Positions 5,548 to 7,052 of a stretch of DNA of 7,052 bases are shown here, in pieces. This stretch comes from Chitinophagales bacterium (GTDB taxonomy: Bacteria > Bacteroidota > Bacteroidia > Chitinophagales > UBA2359). Position 1 is the first letter of the stretch; every line of letters begins with the position of its first letter. The notes beneath the pieces are model-generated. The model made no database searches. It had not been told where the DNA came from and saw only the letters and a list, made by a program, of their open reading frames with translations. The stretch lies in assembly GCA_020629595.1 (NCBI GenBank), contig JAHDDA010000143.1, positions 1-7,052 of the forward strand, read 5' to 3'. The position numbers and the translations under genes were made by a program.

Positions 5548-6048
5548 TTACCCAAATTGACAAACAATTCCACCCATTAACATCATACAAATAAACCAAT
5601 AAAAGAAATGTATTGCAATGTATTTTGCCCCCATTCTTTCAAAAAGTGCATTTATACCAATTAAAGGCAATGCAAACAATACAGCCGTTAATCCTCCATG
5701 AATTACGCCATGACCAAATGAACGATGTTTTTCTCCAAATTCGTTCATAACTTGCATAAATAAATTATTTATTTCTGTACCTTCAATTGTAAAATCTGGA
5801 TGATATGCAAAAAGCTGAACCAAACCAGATTGATGAACACAAGCACCGAACAAGCCAAATGAAAGAAAAAAGCTAAACAAGAATGTTAAACCAAAAATGA
5901 GTACCATATTTGCCCCTTTCAATTCTTCTTCTGTTTTACCAATTGCTTGTATCCAAGAAGCACCAAAAACTTTAGGATTATACCAAATTGAACCAATTAA
6001 TAATGGAATTACTGCTGCACCAATAAAGGCAAAAAAATTAAAAGACAT
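5548..6048 (-). CDS. DUF1761 family membrane protein
   Basis: This 166-residue protein has about four hydrophobic segments (4-23, 48-69, 112-133, 142-163). The N-terminal IGSIWYNPKVFGASW (about 18-32) is the hallmark of DUF1761, with a GKTEEELKG-like loop before the second segment. Between segments two and three is a polar stretch (about 80-110) that may be extracytoplasmic; His113 and His117 lie in GHGVIHGG at the start of the third segment. The length is normal for the family and nothing appears truncated. Function is unknown. The ATG at 6048 begins directly before the first membrane segment. The gene is divergent from the EamA transporter across 77 bases, with a perfect -7 box at 6104-6111, and followed downstream by a palindromic element. 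Confidence 0.88.
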   Translation of the reverse strand: MSFNFFAFIGAAVIPLLIGSIWYNPKVFGASWIQAIGKTEEELKGANMVLIFGLTFLFSFFLSFGLFGACVHQSGLVQLFAYHPDFTIEGTEINNLFMQVMNEFGEKHRSFGHGVIHGGLTAVLFALPLIGINALFERMGAKYIAIHFFYWFICMMLMGGIVCQFG

Positions 6049-6103
6049 AGAATAATTAGTATTTAATTATTAAATATACAAATATTTTAGTGATTTGAAA
6101 CAA

Positions 6104-6111
6104 CAAAAATA
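6104..6111 (-). promoter_or_regulatory. Predicted -7 box for the DUF1761 gene
   Basis: The minus strand reads TATTTTTG, a full match to TAnnTTTG, ending 55 bases before the ATG at 6048. No -33 TTTG is visible at the right distance, and such matches are easy to obtain in A/T-rich DNA, so support is moderate. No plus-strand match was found in 6049-6125 for the transporter. Confidence 0.4.
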
Positions 6112-6125
6112 TATTTTCTTAATAG

Positions 6126-6992
6126 GTGAGTTTAAAAAATAAAAATATAGAAAACAATTTAATAAGAGCAGTAGCATATATGTCAATATCTGCTTTTTGC
6201 TTTGCCTTAATGAATATTACCGTAAGATACTTAGATCATTTGCCAACATTTGAATTAGTTTTTTTTAGGGCTTTGGGCTCTGTAGTATTAGCTATTTTGT
6301 TTTTAAAACAACAAAAAATCCCATTGATTGGCAACAATCCCAAAATTTTAATTTTTAGAGGCATAGTAGGTGTTAGTTCTATGGCATTGTTTTTTAAAGC
6401 AGTTCAACTAATGCCTCTAGCTTCAGCAGTTTCATTAAGATATTTATCGCCCTTTTTTGCCGCAGGAATAGCGATTTTAGTCTTAGGTGAAAAAATGAAG
6501 AAAATTCAATGGTTGTTTTTTCTTTCTGCTTTTTTAGGCGTTGTTTTATTAAAAGGCTTCGATACAAGAATTAGTTTTTTGGGACTTATTTGTATTCTCT
6601 CTTCTGCATTTATTAGTGGTATTGTGTATGTTACACTTAGAAAAATTGGCAACTCTGAACATCCAATTGTTGTTGTTAACTATTTTGTGTCAACTGCTTT
6701 AATTGTTGGTTTGTTTTTTAGTTTTTTTAATTGGCAACAGCCCATTGGCATACAATGGCTTTATTTATTATTAATGGGTGTTTGGGGTTTTATTGCTCAA
6801 ATATTTATGACTAAAGCATTTGCCGAAGCAGAAGCTAATATTGTTTCACCACTAAAATATACCGAAGTTATATTTACCCTTTTAGCTGGTTTTATATTTT
6901 TTGGAGAACAACAAAGTTGGATTGCTCTTTTGGCAATGTTCATTATTTCATTATCGCTATTTGCAAATGTTTGGGTAAAGACAAAAAAGTAA
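6126..6992 (+). CDS. EamA family drug/metabolite (DMT) transporter
   Basis: A 288-residue inner-membrane protein with ten likely hydrophobic segments arranged as two EamA repeats (about 16-143 and 151-283), the normal size and plan for this superfamily. Landmarks are YMSISAFCFALMNITVRYL in helix 1, FFRALGSVVLAILFL in helix 2, the end-of-repeat motif MPLASAVSLRYLSPFFAAG with VLGEKM (about 96-124), and its second copy AEANIVSPLKYTEVIFTLL with FFGEQQ (about 235-263). Such proteins export or import small metabolites; the substrate cannot be read from sequence. The start is GTG at 6126. An in-frame TAG lies directly upstream (6123-6125), and the first in-frame ATG (6180) would cut into helix 1, so GTG is preferred. 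There is no Shine-Dalgarno. The stop lies five bases from the 3' end of a convergent tRNA gene, leaving no room for a terminator of its own. Confidence 0.92.
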   Translation: MSLKNKNIENNLIRAVAYMSISAFCFALMNITVRYLDHLPTFELVFFRALGSVVLAILFLKQQKIPLIGNNPKILIFRGIVGVSSMALFFKAVQLMPLASAVSLRYLSPFFAAGIAILVLGEKMKKIQWLFFLSAFLGVVLLKGFDTRISFLGLICILSSAFISGIVYVTLRKIGNSEHPIVVVNYFVSTALIVGLFFSFFNWQQPIGIQWLYLLLMGVWGFIAQIFMTKAFAEAEANIVSPLKYTEVIFTLLAGFIFFGEQQSWIALLAMFIISLSLFANVWVKTKK

Positions 6993-6997
6993 AAAAA
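6991..6997 (-). terminator. U-tract after the tRNA-Ala gene
   Basis: On the minus strand seven T residues follow directly after the tRNA discriminator base, then AC and another six T residues (6983-6988). The tRNA's own stems plus this tract could end transcription. The tract overlaps the stop codon and last codons of the EamA gene, so both strands use the same bases. Confidence 0.4.
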
Positions 6998-7052
6998 TGG
7001 AGGATAGCGGAATCGAACCGCTGACCTTTTGACTGCCAGTCAAACGCTCTAG
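6998..7052 (-). tRNA. tRNA-Ala (anticodon GGC), 5' part outside the window
   Basis: Read on minus, the last 55 residues of a tRNA are present. They comprise the D-stem 3' strand GAGC, the anticodon stem TTTGA/TCAAA around the loop CTGGCAG (anticodon GGC, reading GCC), the variable loop AGGTC, the T-stem AGCGG/CCGCT around TTCGATT, the acceptor strand ATCCTCC and discriminator A. U70 in the acceptor strand fits the G3-U70 pair that marks alanine tRNAs, but position 3 is outside the window. CCA is not encoded; TTT follows, so CCA must be added after transcription. The stretch AGGTCAGCGGTTCGAT matches E. coli tRNA-Ala(GGC) as I remember it. Confidence 0.9.

Overview
The window looks like chromosomal DNA from a member of the Bacteroidota, most likely Flavobacteriia or a relative. 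The evidence is low GC content, start codons without Shine-Dalgarno sequences, several matches to the Bacteroidota -7 promoter box TAnnTTTG, lipoproteins with Bacteroidota-type signals, and typical families (DUF4856, a SelL-related redox protein, DUF1761, a beta-CASP metallo-hydrolase).

Layout. Positions 1-662 (minus) hold the N-terminal 220 codons of a DUF4856 lipoprotein that runs off the left edge. Divergent from it is a small MmcQ/YjbR-family gene (760-1119). Next, on plus, come a four-TM membrane protein fused to a SelL/peroxiredoxin-like thioredoxin fold (1250-2209) and a lipoprotein with seven Kazal-type inhibitor-like modules (2294-3604). The Kazal gene has its own promoter and ends at a strong bidirectional terminator (3650-3684), shared with the convergent beta-CASP/MBL RNase-like gene (3698-5101, minus). 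A 446-base gap (5102-5547) is packed with inverted repeats, including a nested palindromic element resembling REP/MITE units. A DUF1761 membrane protein (5548-6048, minus) and an EamA/DMT transporter (6126-6992, plus, GTG start) are divergent. The window ends in the 3' part of a tRNA-Ala(GGC) on minus, convergent with the transporter.

How the genes relate. Orientation alternates and most gaps are large, so these appear to be mainly single-gene units rather than one pathway. The most distinctive content is the Kazal lipoprotein, which carries an acidic stretch after its lipidated cysteine (a surface-export type signal), mostly acidic predicted P1 residues, and one module that has lost exactly the two cysteines of one disulfide. 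The palindrome-rich gap is the second item of interest. I see no CRISPR array, insertion sequence, phage gene or recognisable defence system.
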